A stretch of DNA of 64,000 nucleotides from Isoetes taiwanensis. Taxonomy: Eukaryota; Streptophyta; Lycopodiopsida; Isoetales; Isoetaceae. This document shows positions 43,549 to 56,940 of the stretch, one piece after another; the first letter of the stretch is position 1; each line of letters begins with the position of its first letter. The stretch is from positions 188,001-252,000 of the forward strand of contig JAJEKV010000040.1 in the NCBI GenBank assembly GCA_021234155.1, read 5' to 3'. The position numbers and the translations under genes are program-made. The notes beneath the pieces were generated by a model. That model did no database searches, was not told the origin of the DNA, and worked only from the letters and a program-made list of their open reading frames with translations.

Positions 43549-45194
43549 GGATTACACTACACAAATGCTATAACGCTTGAATGGATGGCATCTACTCAGA
43601 GACGATTGAACGTACCCTGATTTTTTGTGGACAAATTTTAGTGCAAAGAGGGTACATTTTCAAATATTCTACAGTGCATGCTTATGTCCTTTTTAGTGCC
43701 GGAGGTATATTTTTTTCAAATATTTCTACAGTACAGTACATGCAAATGTCAAAAATAATATGCCACGTAGTATGCCATCTCAATCACATGTCTTCAATAA
43801 CAGCCAAACATGAGAAAACCTCGAAAATATCTCTTGCCTTGTCCATCTTCTGAAATTCCCTATGTGGTTATGGCGATCAAGTGGAGGTTGAAGAGAGAAT
43901 ACCAATGTTACGACTCGATCGAGCGCCTGAATTGGGTGCCTAGTGGATAGCTAATACTTGCAAATTTCGAATGGATCTTCTCCCTCCTAAGGGATGAAGC
44001 AGAGACTATCACCTCCACTACTCTCCAGGATTTGGAAATAAGCTCGAGATCCTTTCATTGTAGTTTCTTGGTCTACACTACTGGAAGAATTAGATTCATT
44101 AGAACAGTGGGGTTCTTACGAGAAGGATCGAGTAATATCTTCTTGGTGGTTCTCTCTTTTGAACCAGGGTTTGAAGAATTCATCAGAGACATAAACTACA
44201 GCTTCTTATTTTCTTATGTGTTTTGTGTACGCGAAGTGGCATCATAACTGTCTAATGTCGAAAAGGTGAAGGTGATGAAAAGGCTTACCTTCTTAAACAT
44301 CTAACGGGATCGATACTTGATGTGGCTGGTGGATGTTACGTTGATGGGGTGTGAATGATAGTGTACATAGTTGGCAACTGTATCTTTATAATCCTAGACT
44401 TTGAAGGTTTGCAAATAATCAGTCTAAATTGCGGCTTCGATAAAGAATAAGTATATGTACAACTACAAGCCCCTCAATAGCTCTTCTTCAGCTGCTAAAT
44501 GTTAGTTCTTCAATATCGCTGCTAAATTAATGTTACTATGTTATTCCCTAGCACAAATTGCAACTGTCTATTTAGGAAAGCTAAGGAAAGAAGTCTTAAT
44601 CATTAACAAAGATCTCGAGAAAAAGGTAATGGCTCAAACATGTTACTGTACAATCAGATGCTCGTCCTTAGGACCAAGTAGCTAGTTAGAAATATAGGTG
44701 TTCTGAAGCTACTTTGGCTGCTACTGGCAGGATGCCCGCTGGATTAGAGTAAATTAGCAATCGCTTTCAGACATAAAGCCATCGCGGTAAATGTTGGACG
44801 TGGGCATATTATAGCCAGCCTTAAATGGAAAAAAATTCGCTAAATCCACAAAAACGCTGTGTAATTTTTTTTGGACATGGCTATAACATGTCAAAGACAC
44901 AGATATATCACGGATATTCCCATGGCTATAACATGACGGCGTCCGATATATACCATTCCTTGACATAAAGTCCGATTGATAAAAAAACCACAATAACAGA
45001 GAGATAGATTTCTATTCCTGCTGAGTTTGAACATGTCCAATGCTATCTTCATCTGGTTCTATAGACATGGAAGGACTGCCAACTCTGGAATCATTCCCTG
45101 ATAGAAGAAAGTGGAATTTTACGGCAATCACACAGCTAGGAGAAGGGCAGATTCATGTCATGTTTCCTACCTCTCTGCCTTTAGCAGCGGACGT
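43549..45194. other. Upstream region of the PPR gene, no other gene seen
   Basis: AT-rich, with short frames only. Contains a duplicated phrase 'atattctacagtgcatgc' / 'atatttctacagtacagtac' (43661 and 43720). No promoter element assigned. Confidence 0.35.
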
Positions 45195-45639
45195 CCGTAT
45201 TTAGAGTCCGGGATGTAGTATTTCCGGACTTTCTTGGTGGTATTTCTGGACATCCGTTATCAGCCAAGTGGTATTTCCGGCCAAAAAAGTGGTATTTTCG
45301 GCCAAAAAGGGTGGTATTTCCAGCAAAAAAGTGGTATTTCTGGCCAAAAACCAAGTGCGAAACTGCGCGGTGGAGCTGAAATCTTTGGTCGGATCGTTCT
45401 TGCAGCTCCGTGGACGGCTTGAACTGCTTCAAAAGCCCTTCTAATCACTTTGTCTGCCTCTTTAATGTTAGTTTGATGAAGAGGAAGCAATTTGAGTCCA
45501 GATAGAGCCGGATTGATCCAAAAATGTCCCAAAACAGTTGATTCTCGGGCTTGAAACCGAAGTTACAGATGGTCGATAATCCGTGGCCTGAAATACCAAA
45601 AAAAGTCCGGAAATACCACATCCCGGACTCTAAATACGG
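45195..45639. mobile_element. 445-bp foldback/MITE-like element with about 50-bp inverted ends
   Basis: The left arm 'ccgtatttagagtccgggatg' and about 30 further bases (45195-45246) pair with 45588-45639 with only a few mismatches. Just inside the left arm the motif GTGGTATTTCCGGCCAAAAA is repeated four times (45270-45350). The interior has no ORF of note. The TSD is unclear. Confidence 0.8.
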
Positions 45640-46125
45640 CGGTTTTTTACCAGCAGACTAATTTTGGCTGGGCACTGGGCCTACAATGTTTCTTGCAATT
45701 CTAGACTTAACATCTACAAACAGGGCAGAAAAAGAAGCTGGATCAAACAGGTCGCTGAGAGGTTTTGAAGTAATTTAGTGAAAAGAAGATTGGAAGCTAT
45801 GCCCTAGAATAGCTTCTTATGCAAATATTGTGTCTTTTTCAGCCCGAGATGGAGTATCTTTGGTTGGTACAGGTTAGATAGCTTTCATATTTTAGATAGG
45901 AGGTCTCCATTTGAGCGTACCTGGTGGACGAAGAAATGGAAGAATATCTTCCGCTTCTGAATCCGTTGCAAATTTGCCAGATCCTTCTTCAGCGTCAGTT
46001 AGCTCAAAATTTCGTAGCTAAAGGCCTTTCTTAAGATGATCTTATTACTCTCTTTGGTAATCTAGGAACCCTAGAAAGCATTTAGAACAAGCTGGAAAAT
46101 CTTTCATTTGTTCATAATGAAGCAC

Positions 46126-46306
<181 letters not shown>

Positions 46307-46541
46307 TACAGTTTTTAAGCATTTAGATCAAGCAAGATGGAAACGAAAAACCGACTCCTACATGCTTCTATGTTAATATAAGAGAGAGAGAGAGCTTCAG
46401 ACGAAGAACGATACTGAACTCAAGAAAAAGATAAGCAAGATTCGTTCCAAGTTTTCTGTAACTAATCTGTAACAAAAACTAAAGAAGGAAAGCAAAGATT
46501 CTGGTTCTAATCTATACTTTTTATTTCTTAAAATATGGCAT

Positions 46542-46555
46542 TGGCTCTGATGCCA
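46542..46555 (-). other. Possible LTR-retrotransposon primer-binding site (copia-like)
   Basis: On the minus strand the sequence reads 'gtgcataatatTTGGCATCAGAGCCAatg', one mismatch from the initiator-Met tRNA binding site TGGTATCAGAGCCA that follows the 5' LTR of many plant Ty1/copia elements. The LTR would then lie at higher coordinates (46560 upward) and end in 'gtgca'. No matching second LTR or pol gene is visible in the window, so this may be a remnant. Confidence 0.35.
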
Positions 46556-46899
46556 AATATTATGCACTAGCATACCTAGTGATAACCAACACATCAAAAG
46601 GGCGGATCCTTCAAGGAAATCGTTATCCAATGGGCCCCAAACTTTCCAGGCTTTATCCCATACCCCATTATAGACCATATCACAAATACCATAGGGCAAG
46701 CACATTGCACAAACGTTTCCAGAAGCTTATATAGATTCAACTTCATTGATATGGATCCAACGTTGGATCCCTTTCTGACCCAAATTTTAAAGCAGCAACG
46801 TCCTAGAGATAATCCAATGCCAAATGTTGCGGTTAATCTAGATCCATTTATGTCGAATACATTTTGATAATATTTACGGCACAAATCTACAAGGGGACG

Positions 46900-49800
46900 A
46901 GGCATTCTTCAGTCCAATCAGGTGTTATTTTTTGCCGGACCTACTATGATGCCAAATGTGGCCTTGAATTCCTTCGGATCATCTCCGTCGACTTGCGCCT
47001 CCTCTCATCTCTGTTAGAATTTTCTTCGCATTTTCTAATTTTGATAGCCGTTGATTTTTTAAACCCAGGATATAACAATGTATACTAAAGCCATCTCAAA
47101 TTTTGCAGCGGTGGAGGTGCTACGTGGATAGGCTAGAATTGCAAGAAAGGTTGTAGGCTCGATAGGGCTGGGGTGGTAAAAAAACCGTCTTGAACTAGTT
47201 AAACCTAGCACAAGCATCAGCATTGGTTAATTCCTCTGTTGTCTTATCTAGCCATAGAAGGACTTTTTAATCCAAGATGGTACCATAAATCTAGGGAAAA
47301 CAGTTAACTACGTACTAATAATCATAGTATGTTCATACCCAAACAAGACTTCAAGTTCATGTACCATAAAATGCCAAATGAACCATGTTCCCTAAGGCCC
47401 AATAGATAAAGTAGAACCATGGTCAAGATTACAAAGTTACATGAGTAACAACCACTCTAAATTATGCTCAAAGGAACATAGGAAAACATAACCTTTATTA
47501 CTAACATAGAGAATCTTTCTTACAGATATGTTTTCACTAACATAAATAATATCTTTCATTTTCTATTGACATGGTTTTTCAGTCCTATTTTCAATCACAT
47601 TACTTTATATAACATGCATATCGTGAAATCAGAGTAGCATATTGCAATGATAAAAACAATTCTAATATTCCCTATCATAGAATAATACCATTTAGCATAC
47701 GAAACCAACTGTAACCAGTTCAAAAAGTGGAGAAACACTATTATATAATATGAGCTTTAGTGCAAAAGGTGATACTGCCAGTATGGTACTTCCAGTCATA
47801 CAAATGCATAGTTGAAATTCAGTAGGAAACTTAGAAAAAGTTGAGAGTACTACTCAAGACAATTACAGGAGATCCAAGCCACCACAAAACAACAATATAT
47901 AAAGCTTGCACTATAGAAAAATACAACCAAACAAGATATATCAGACTATGCCTTAGATAATTTGGACATCTAATTTTCAAAGTCAGGGATAGGCCATTCA
48001 GATATTATGGCAATTAAAGGAGGAATTAGTTGTTTCCAAAATAAATTATAAACCGAATGGAGTACCATAATTGTGAGATATCGAAAAACATTATCAGAGA
48101 GTTTTAGTACAGGCCCCAGCCATCTCATATGAGCAGTAATCAATATTTTCTTGTAACCATCTAAAAAGCCTTCAGCCTTGACTAGCTCCAGTCTCATTCA
48201 TATGCCAAACTCCCAAGAACTCCTAAAACATACTGGACAAAAGAAACTTCCAAGAACTCCTAAATCATACTCAGATCCATACATATTACTTCTCAGCTTA
48301 GTAATTATTCACGGCACATAAGTCTGATGGAATCTGAGCCTTCCTAACTTGGCAAAGCAGAGTAGTTAATCACGTGTCTAGGCCTTAGAATTACCTGTCC
48401 AAAGCCAATATATATATCCTGAATTTTCCTTTTATTTCAATATTGGAAATACTTCAATTTTCGTGTACATCTACTTCTTTAATTTATAGAGCAACAATGG
48501 GTTTAATATTCTTGTCATTCAGTCAGCATATGCAAAGACCATTAATCTTAGACTTAAATTCGGCTCATCTTATTAATCTCTTATCTCCTATGTTATATGA
48601 CAGCCCTTTAGTCCTGCTACAGAGCCCCATACCACAGCATGAACCCATTGTAATGCCTTCAATTATCAAAGAAAATTCAATATGTTCTGCTCATTTTCCA
48701 CGACCAGAAATACTACGTGTTAAGTTGTGTGGATTTATCCTTTATTATGTCCACTCTGTAAGATTAATGATGTTAAAAAATTCTAGCAGAAGCACATGAA
48801 CATTCAATAAACAATAAGCTATCCATTTAGCGAATGCAAGGTGCATGGATTCAAGCCATGCAAAGTAGATTAACGATAGATTCAATATGTGACCAATTTT
48901 AATGTTAAGAAACTCGCTTAATATTCTGTTGGCACTGCTATCATGTGATTATATGCTCATTTTTAATAAGCTTGTTGGTCAAAGGAACATCAGACAAAAG
49001 CCTAATATTGCATTACCGAACCTGATTAGTTCGAGTTGATTGCCTTTTGTGTTCGTCGTTTTGATTTTCCACATGGAATATACTTGGTACTTTTCTCCAC
49101 ATTATCAGACTCTTGCATAGATCTAGAATTTTCAGCAACATCTTGAGCTATATGCAATGAGGACACTTTCTTCAATGATAAAGTTGGATCTATAATTGCA
49201 TTAGTACACATTCTTCAATGCCAAAGCTGGATCTAAATTCCCCTCAGGAGTTGTCATTGTGTTATGGAATGAACAAATCAACATATCCAACATATTCGGC
49301 ACTCTTTTTCTCATCTACATGTTCTTCCACAGATCTTGAATTTCTTGCTAGACCTTTTGCATTGCTAGGTTGATCTGCATGTTCCAGCAATTTTAAGATA
49401 GATTTACGCTTAAATACTCTATACTTCCTTTAAAAGCCAAAATCATTACTGAGCATCAACCTGTACATGTCTTTATTTCTACTCAAAGAGCATTCAACAA
49501 AATTTAAGAAAGAAAATAATGTACAGCTTCCAGACCTGGTGAGCTTGATTTTGAGAGCCAATGCCTTATGTAGCTGTGCCGGAGTTGGTTCCGCCATAGT
49601 TGGATCCACATTTGCCTCAGGGGCCACCATAGTTTTGCGGAATTGACAGCCCATATGAGGCCGAAAAGCCACTGCCAACAAGCAGAAGATAGCAAGCTTC
49701 AAAACAAAACCTTAACTCTGCTCATACCTAAATAGGTCGGATAGTTATAGTCCGAAAATGCCTTCTATTTTTTCTTCTGTTACATTCTCTTGGAAAATCC

Positions 49801-50580
49801 GACCAAAACCCTAAGTAGTTGAATATACAACCTGTAAACATTTTCCTGCTAATGTTCTTCATTTATGCTTGTAAACCTAACCATTGCATATACTGAAAGT
49901 GGTATTTTCTTACCACGATTTGTATATCTGCCTAACACTTCTGCGCACAAGAAATACAATTTCAAGTATTAGAATTGCACACATTTGCTCAAGTTATATT
50001 CCATTGCATCACTATTATATTGCAATGGTTGACATCGTTTAGCAATTATGCCAACATCATTCCATATCACATTTAATCTTGAGAAAGTTGCTAATCGAGC
50101 AAGATGACTCCAGATAAGTGTATGCCAAATAGGCCATCATCGACAAGTCATTCTATTCTTGCAGAATCAGTTAGCAAGCTTGTGTGTCCGTTAGGGTTGA
50201 AGATGACTTATGTTTCCAATGGCATGCCATGAAACGGTAGTCCAGTAGTGTATACCTTGTCAAAATATTTTAGCCCGTTCACTAGTAGTACACGTTAGTA
50301 TTTTCAAACAAGGCATAATGCCCATGCACTCAAGACGAAAGATGCAAAGTGATTCTGCTAATATCCCTGCATGAATTTTATTCCCACTATGTGCTAGTTG
50401 CTGAATCATAATTCATGCTTATACATTGCATAACAACCTACATATCATCATTTTAAAAAAAAAAAAAAAAAAACAAGTTATCATATTTCAAACATCAACT
50501 ACAAAGTTAACAAAAATGGTTACATACAACATTCTAAGGCTAAGAATATTAATTCTCCTTACCTATTGAGCCAAAACTTA
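46900..50580. other. AT-rich intergenic region, no gene seen
   Basis: About 3.7 kb with only short, motif-free frames. A 20-bp poly(A) run lies at about 50455-50474. A 90-codon minus-strand frame (49702-49430, MKLAIFCLLAVAF start) has a hydrophobic beginning resembling a signal peptide but no supporting features. Confidence 0.35.
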
Positions 50581-50586
50581 TTTACG

Positions 50587-52571
50587 ATTGTGGCGGAGGC
50601 ACTGTCTCAGTTATTTTTAGCTGCAGTGGAGGAGGGAGTGGTGGATGGGCTTCGGATGCAGGATGGTAGCCAGCAGATTATTAACCAGTTTGCCGATGAC
50701 ACTTTCCTCTTCTTGGTGGCAGAAGAGATAAGATAAGATAAGATGATTTTTTACGTCCACGGGAACCCAACGGGTTATGGGATAAGAGAGGAATTTGCGG
50801 AATGTGAAGGGTTTGTTGGATACTTTCTCCTTGGCCTCAGGCATTCTTCTCAATTGGGGTAAGTGCCCGCATTATGGGCCCAAAGTGACTCGCCTCCCCC
50901 ATGTTTGGCTCTATTCCCTTGGAAGGTGCTTCCGTGTAATGTGTGTACTAAGTCGTTGGGTATTCCCTTTGGAGGGGATGTTTCCATGGGGAGGGTGTGG
51001 GATGAGATTTTGCGGTGGGTTGCGTGAAAAACACCTCAATTGGTGGAAGGGTAGCAAGTTGTCCATGGCAGGTAGGATCACTATTGCCAAGTCAGTACTT
51101 TGTAGCACTCGTGTGTATACAGCATCTGCGATGCTAGCTCCTGAGGGTAAGATACAGGCTTTGGATAAGATTGTTCGAAATTTTGTGTGGGGCGGGATGA
51201 TGAAGGGGCGGTTGTTAAAGTGGCTTGGTGGAGTGTCTCGCCGGGCGGATGGGGGGCTTGGCCATTCGGATTTGGTATTTTGCATAGTAAGGTGTTGGTC
51301 TCCAAGTTTGTTTGGAGCATTCGGCAGATGGAGCATCTTCTCACAGTGCTTGGTATTTGTTTGCGGTCTCTTAGCCATTGTGTGGCGTTTGGGAAGCCGT
51401 CTGTGCATGTGGAGTTGCCCTCGGCACTGTTGTATGGTCTCCGGCCTTTCCCACATGCATCCCCTTTTCTCACGGGAGTGTTGGGGCTTGGGATCATGTC
51501 GTGTGCTCTTCCAGCCTAGATTATGCCTTAGTTTATCACCACTCTTCTCCTTTCTTGTGGGTTCCTCTACCCCACAAGACTTGCCCTTGGCTACCACTTG
51601 TGCATGCTCTGACCTTGAGGCCGCTTGGAGGCGAAATGTGTGCTCACCTTGGAGGATTGGTATTGGGGTGGTCAGCTAGCTTCGTGGGAGTTCTTCGAGC
51701 TCGCTTCGCTCGAGGCGATGGCCAAGGCTATCGGGAACACGTATGGGGAGTATTCGCTACACATACCTATAGTCCCTCGTGATGATGTGGTGGTGCGGGG
51801 TTTGGAAGGTTCATCAGGATGTTGTGTCTTCTTGCTTTGTGCGGTCTTCTTAACGGGTCGGCGGCTATTCATGACACACGCCCCTTCGTGCAAGTGGTCT
51901 GTAGCTTCGGGTTCTCGATGGCGGTTTGGACGTGGACATAGAGCTCACTTCCCCCCGGAAGGTTAGGGTGCTTCGTGGCGGTGGTGCACCGGCCAGATCG
52001 TGGGTGAATGCCCTTGTGAGTCGGGCTTTTAGGCGGGTGTGAGCCCTCTCCGCCCCTTGTTGTGGCCTTCATTGTGAGACCGCGTGGAGCATTGTCTTGT
52101 TTTATGCCCTCACTTGCGTGCTGCCTGGGATTGGGTTAGGGCTCTGTTTCGTGAGATTGACTAGCCGCCAGCTTGCCGCTTCATGTGTATCCTCGGTGCT
52201 TGGCCGCTCTTTATGAAGCAAGCCTTTGCATTTGTGCGTGGCTTGGTTGGTGTGGCTGATTTGGAGGCGGCGGGTTGTGGATCTTTCGGGGGGATTCTGC
52301 CTGCGGCCTCTCACGATTCCTCGACTTCAGTACAAGCTATTTCAAAGCTTTCGGGTGTTCCGGGAGTAGTAGAGCGGAAGTTTGCCATTTGGCGGGACTT
52401 CTTGGGTGTTGTAGATGGTGATGGTCAGTTTTAGGCAGTGATGGGGAGTTGATTTTTTCCGCGGAGTTTGTTGTGGAGTGTCGAGGTATCGCTGTCTCTT
52501 TGGGGCAGTTCTCCTTCCTCCTCACTTGCTATATATATTGATGACACAGTTCTTCAAAAAAAAAAAAAAAA
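50587..52571 (+). mobile_element. LINE 3' half with poly(A) tail
   Basis: Plus strand. VAEALSQLFLAAVEEGVVDG then QFADDTFLFL (50686-50703, the catalytic FADD motif). After a short inserted segment come LLDTFSLASGILLNWGKC, LNWWKGSKLSMAGRITIAKSV, FVWGGMMKGRLLKW and GGLGHSDL (50795 to about 51280), then a long frame-shifted C-terminal region. It ends in a run of about 16 A at 52556-52571, the expected 3' end of a LINE. The 5' part is missing (5' truncation). GC content is clearly higher than the flanks, suggesting a fairly young insertion. Confidence 0.85.
50728..50787 (-). mobile_element. 60-bp truncated retroposon tail inserted in the LINE
   Basis: The segment 'ataagataagataagatgatt' through 'acgggttatgggataag' interrupts the LINE reading frame between FLVAEE and the following block. 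The same sequence type occurs at 59281-59349. On the minus strand it ends in pentanucleotide repeats (ATCTT), like the 3' tail of a SINE or LINE. Confidence 0.6.
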
Positions 52572-53230
52572 CTTATAAAAAAATTTATCAATCAACCTGC
52601 CCATATCACTAGAGTTTTCCCTTGATGGGTCGAAAATGGTTCATTCACACTGTTCACTTTAAAATTCACATAAAATCAACGACTCAATTTTCTACCAAAC
52701 CCTTTCTACCAAGTAATACGCTTGCTGCACCTTCTATTTGGGTCCCATATGCCATCTGTGAACGGTAAAAACTCTATTCTAGAGCTATAGTGACAAGGTG
52801 GACAAAATGGCCCTTGTGAGCATCTCCATAAACAGAACACATGCCTTGTGAGCATCTCCATAAACAGAACATATGCTACAGAACACATGCTATGCTGCAT
52901 GCTAAAGTATCTCTAAGAAGGGAGCTTATCCCCGGGATGAAAACCTCGCCCTTTCGGGTTTTCGAGGAAACCCTAAAGATAAACAACCATCTAAGAGACA
53001 CTATACACAACTGAAGAGGGAAAAGGGACCCTCATGCCTACAGGCCTTTTTGGGTTTACAGATACATTCTAAAAGGAAACCACAAGCTGGCATGAGCTAC
53101 CCGCTAGAAGCCTGATCGAAACCCACCGCTCCACCAGCCAAAATCCTAAGACATGATTGTGTTTTCCTGCAAAAGAAAAAAACTCACAAGTAAGACAAAC
53201 CCCCGGGCCCACCGGCACCAGAGGCTACCA
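52572..53230. other. Intergenic stretch with a 36-bp tandem duplication
   Basis: 'cttgtgagcatctccataaa' plus 'cagaaca' occurs at 52812 and 52848, and again at 53711. The larger phrase 'tctagagctatagtgacaag' with about 50 following bases occurs at 52779 and 53679, so a segment was duplicated around the 53.2-53.7 kb block. No gene. Confidence 0.6.
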
Positions 53231-53234
53231 ACAT

Positions 53235-53395
53235 AAGCCACCAAGGCTCCAAAGCCACAAAACAACCACCAAGGTTTTCAACTCAAACAAGCCACCAAGG
53301 CTCTACCACCACGTAATTCCATATCAGTATATGCCACCAATGCTCCAAACCATAGACTAAAACCCATACTGAAATAAGCCACCAAGGCTCCATAC
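53235..53395. repeat. Short interspersed GCCACCAAGGCTC motifs
   Basis: GCCACCAAGGCTC or a close variant occurs at about 53239, 53268, 53291, 53332 and 53377 with 25-45-bp spacing. Probably a decayed minisatellite. Spacers are not uniform, so it is not CRISPR-like. Confidence 0.65.
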
Positions 53396-53502
53396 GCCTA
53401 ATCCACCAAACAGCAATAACTAAAGCAGGCATACTGGTGAGGTCAAACATGAAACTGAAGCAGGTAGGCAATATATCAGTAGAGGAAGGGTGGGGGGGAA
53501 GA

Positions 53503-53681
53503 GGCCTCGGAAGAAATCTAGCATGGAGATGCGCACAACAGCGCTGATGGGAGAAACATCTAAACCAAACTACAAATAGAACGAGGGGCTGGCAGTTGCT
53601 AACTGCCCGTGACACATGTCCCTTAGCTCTAGAAGTTCATTTACCTTCTATTCGTTGCAAACGAAGGTAAATGAGACTTCT
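53503..53681. repeat. 179-bp direct repeat, left copy (retroelement terminal repeat?)
   Basis: Nearly identical to 57751-57929. Both contain 'catttaccttc...gaaggtaaatg', an 11-bp hairpin, at their right side. They flank a block with an RT fragment and a gag-like ORF, both on the minus strand, so they may be LTRs or split direct repeats of a decayed retroelement. Confidence 0.75.
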
Positions 53682-54049
53682 AGAGCTATAGTGACAAGGT
53701 GGACAAAATGGCCCTTGTGAGCATCTCCATAAACAGAACACATGCTGACAAAGAGGCAGAAAATAGGATAATACCATTCAGGGTCTTCAGCATGGCAACA
53801 ACGAATAAGGTCAAGGATCAAGCGGAACTTATTATTAGCCTTTGGGACCACACTAAGGGGAGCAGACGAATCCAGGGATGTAGAAGATATGGCGCACGAG
53901 AATCTAATCAAGCAGCCACGGATAGCGTAATCCGCACATAAAACGGCATGCATAGAAGCAAGTTTATGGTTGGGTTGGCACCAAGGAAAAGGAGGAGGGC
54001 CATTGGACCAAGACAATTTATACCCATTAGCCACCCAGTCTAAAACCAT
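53648..54049 (-). pseudogene. Reverse transcriptase fragment of a retroelement (DIRS/Ty3-like)
   Basis: A 133-codon frame with SSAPLSVVPKANNKFRLILD, the start of an RT domain in DIRS- and Ty3-type elements ('PLsvVpKk.gk.RliLDlr'), preceded by a GYKLSWSNGPPPFPW segment as in DIRS-type RT N-termini. Sequence after LDLIRCC departs from RT and runs into the direct repeat, so the catalytic palm is absent. Confidence 0.6.
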
Positions 54050-54148
54050 GGCGTAAGAGCAAAATGACCGCCAAAAAGGAAAGATGCTTTTCGAGTCCTG
54101 TTTTTAAAAAAAGCGGACATTAGGGTGCAGTTGTGTCTCATAGGGGGT

Positions 54149-54362
54149 GAAAGCATGTGGTGCAAAAGTTCTTTTTTAGGGAAAAATGCCAAAAAACCCA
54201 AAAACTTGCATAAATTCTCAATGAACAATAAGTTTGAGAGTTGATTCATTAATTTTAGTCTTTAATATATTGTTATCCTCTAATACTATATAAAATTCAA
54301 AAGTTTTTACATGTACTTTTGAGGGTTCCAAAAGTGGTACAATCAGAAAGCATGCTTTCACC
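54149..54362. mobile_element. 214-bp MITE-like element, TIR GGTGAAAGCATG
   Basis: GGTGAAAGCATG at about 54149-54160 is matched by CATGCTTTCACC at about 54351-54362. The phrase 'tggtgcaaaa' lies just inside the left end and just outside the right end. The interior is AT-rich and non-coding. The same 12 bases occur at about 1269-1280, at the left edge of the 3.4-kb insertion. Confidence 0.5.
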
Positions 54363-54365
54363 TGT

Positions 54366-56940
54366 GGTGTGGTGCAAAACTCTAAAAATGCCAAGCAAAA
54401 ACGTTTTAGATTATTGTTAGGCCAATTATAAAAATTATTTATTCACCACATCACGGTACCATAATACCCGTGGCCTTGCATAAATAAACATCTTCCAATT
54501 ACTGATAACAAAACACTAAAAAAGCAAGAATAAACATCAAATAAATCTACCAAGAAGGTGAAGGAAAAAAGAACTTAAACGGCAAGTACCCATTTACCAT
54601 TGTAAGGGCGTGCCCAAAGCTAGTTCAAATGGAAAACAATAGTTCAAAAAATAATGCAACGGGCACAAAGAAGTAGAAACTATTCTACCATGGTGTGAAA
54701 TAATCAAAATGCATGCCGAAAGTTGTACACTACGAACAAACGGTAAGATAAAGCATCTTGTAGACCGTGCAATGGATGAATTATGTAAGAGTAATGAATA
54801 GCAAAACTAAATCTTGCACCAACATGAAGCTTAGAGAACGCTCAACGTGGCCAATCATGGAAATTGCTGAAAAATGACAAAGAAGCTAATTAAATGAATG
54901 GGCTTGCAACGATTAACACATGGCCTACGTGGAAATAGATGGAAATGGATGCAACAATCTGTCTACTAAACAAACAATCAACCATCCCAAAATGCCGAAA
55001 AACCACTAAACAAAATGCAGCAGGAAAGAGCACTGCCCAAAATGGCCACAATTATAGCAAACGACAGTTTTATCAGTGCGGTACTACCACAGGGTTACCA
55101 GAGCACTTCTGGAACAACCCCATACAGATTCGGCACCCTGGCCTACAACCAGCTCTGAAACGCAGCCTGCAAAATGCCCGTCTACAATAACAACCGGACT
55201 AGTTTTCATTCAAACAGCACCACAGTGATCAGATGAACAGTTTCAGGTTCCAGAAGACTCGCACCAAACCTTGACGCATAACCAGCCAGAGAACAGCCAA
55301 AATCCACCTGTTAAAGGCATAACTGCATTGAAAATCCAACCGAGAAAAAAAATGCATAGGCACTATAACCCAAGAGTCACAACAAAAGAAAGATGCATGC
55401 AACAGGTCATTCAGGAGAGGACTACAACTTACTGGAAATAACAAATGATCCTTGTTATAAGATCTAGACTAACTAAGCATAAGTCTTGAACTGAAGAACA
55501 GGCAGAAAGGCAAACAAATGCAAACTAACTGAGCATAAGTTTATGACTGAACATGCAGAAAGGCAAGCATCTGGAAAGAAACAATGGAGATGAAAGGGAC
55601 AAGTAGAGACAAATTAGTGAACCAAAGTCACAGTCTGGAGTCCTATGTCCACCAAATTGATGAGCTCAAAACCCAGCCACCATGGTATAAAATGTCTACT
55701 TCCATGCATCCTGCTCCACAAGGCAAAATTTAAGTAGGAATCCATGTTCATAAGCCTCATGAACCAAAATCCGCTGAAATTGACATAGAATGCTCTCCTT
55801 AGTTTTCTATTAATCTGTTCAGCTGTAGTCTATATCTGAAGATAATTTTCCAGCCAAAATGTACGTTATTTGCACTTCAGTTGGTTTACTCACTATCATA
55901 ATTATGACAGTCTGAAGACTAACACCTTTGGCATAATGCTATCAAACAAGTGCTGTCTAAGCTGCTTGTTGAATAACAACACATCCAGATCAAGCTGAAA
56001 CACAGAACTGGGAACAAGACAAAGCAATATCTTTCTACATTGGTACACCAAGACAATATTCAATAGAGCTTTCTACTGGTGTATGTAGACAAAAGTTTAA
56101 TGAAACATATCTAGAACTTGACTGCAAAAACTCAAGGAAAAAATACTCTTTGGCATTCCCATAACAGGGGACGAAAATAGTGCATGGGCATGTCTCTTTC
56201 TGTTTTAAAACTTAAACCATAGATGAATAACATACAACTGAGGAAAACATGACCCTAACAAAATTTTTGTTCAACACACTGGTAGATTTGGGCAACTAAA
56301 AAAAAAAAAAAGTTTACGGTTGGAAACATATCTGAAATAGAACTTACATGACCGCCACAAAAACGCTCAAGCTAAAGAACAAAAAAGACTCTTGATTTGA
56401 GCAACTAAAGTAAATTCCCATAGAAAGATCAAAGGCAAATGGACAAATCAAATATGGATTAGGTAGTGAACACAAAGAGGCAAGATGTCTCTGAGTTAAA
56501 CATAAGCCTTTACTATACAAAACTTAAACATCATAGATGAATAACATACAGTCCCGACAGAACTAAAATGGAACATGAAATGATAAGGAGCTCCTGAAAA
56601 ACCTCGAACAAAGAAGCTTTAAGGACAAGCATAAACCAAATATAAATCCAGAGCACGGAAGTTAGATCTGAATGTCATCAAACATAGCAATCCAAACCTG
56701 ATCCAAAGCAAGCATGTGCTGGAACAAAAAATTGCAACAAAAACTCATGCAACTAAAATATGACGCAACTACCATACATAAAAATCAGCATAATACAAAG
56801 GAAATATGACAGTACAAACTGGCAGAGACCGTCCAAAAGTGCATTGAGCATTCAAGCAGGCTTATAAAATAATGCATTCGCATTAGCAGCAATTGGAAGG
56901 TGAAGTTATTGAGGTGCCAGAGAAAGCAAATTCTTGGCTG
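54366..56940. other. AT-rich, gene-poor interior between retroelement pieces
   Basis: About 2.6 kb with no recognisable coding sequence. Several phrases recur loosely ('aacatacaactga/cagtc', 'catagatgaataacataca' at 56218 and 56531), pointing to old internal duplication. Confidence 0.35.

Noticed and set aside
49430-49702. Possible small secreted protein (MKLAIFCLLAVAF start)
   Set aside because: Only the first dozen residues look like a signal peptide; the rest has no cysteine pattern or family resemblance and no supporting context.
53235-53395. CRISPR-like array of GCCACCAAGGCTC repeats
   Set aside because: Plant nuclear DNA, degenerate short repeats, irregular spacers; a decayed minisatellite explains it.
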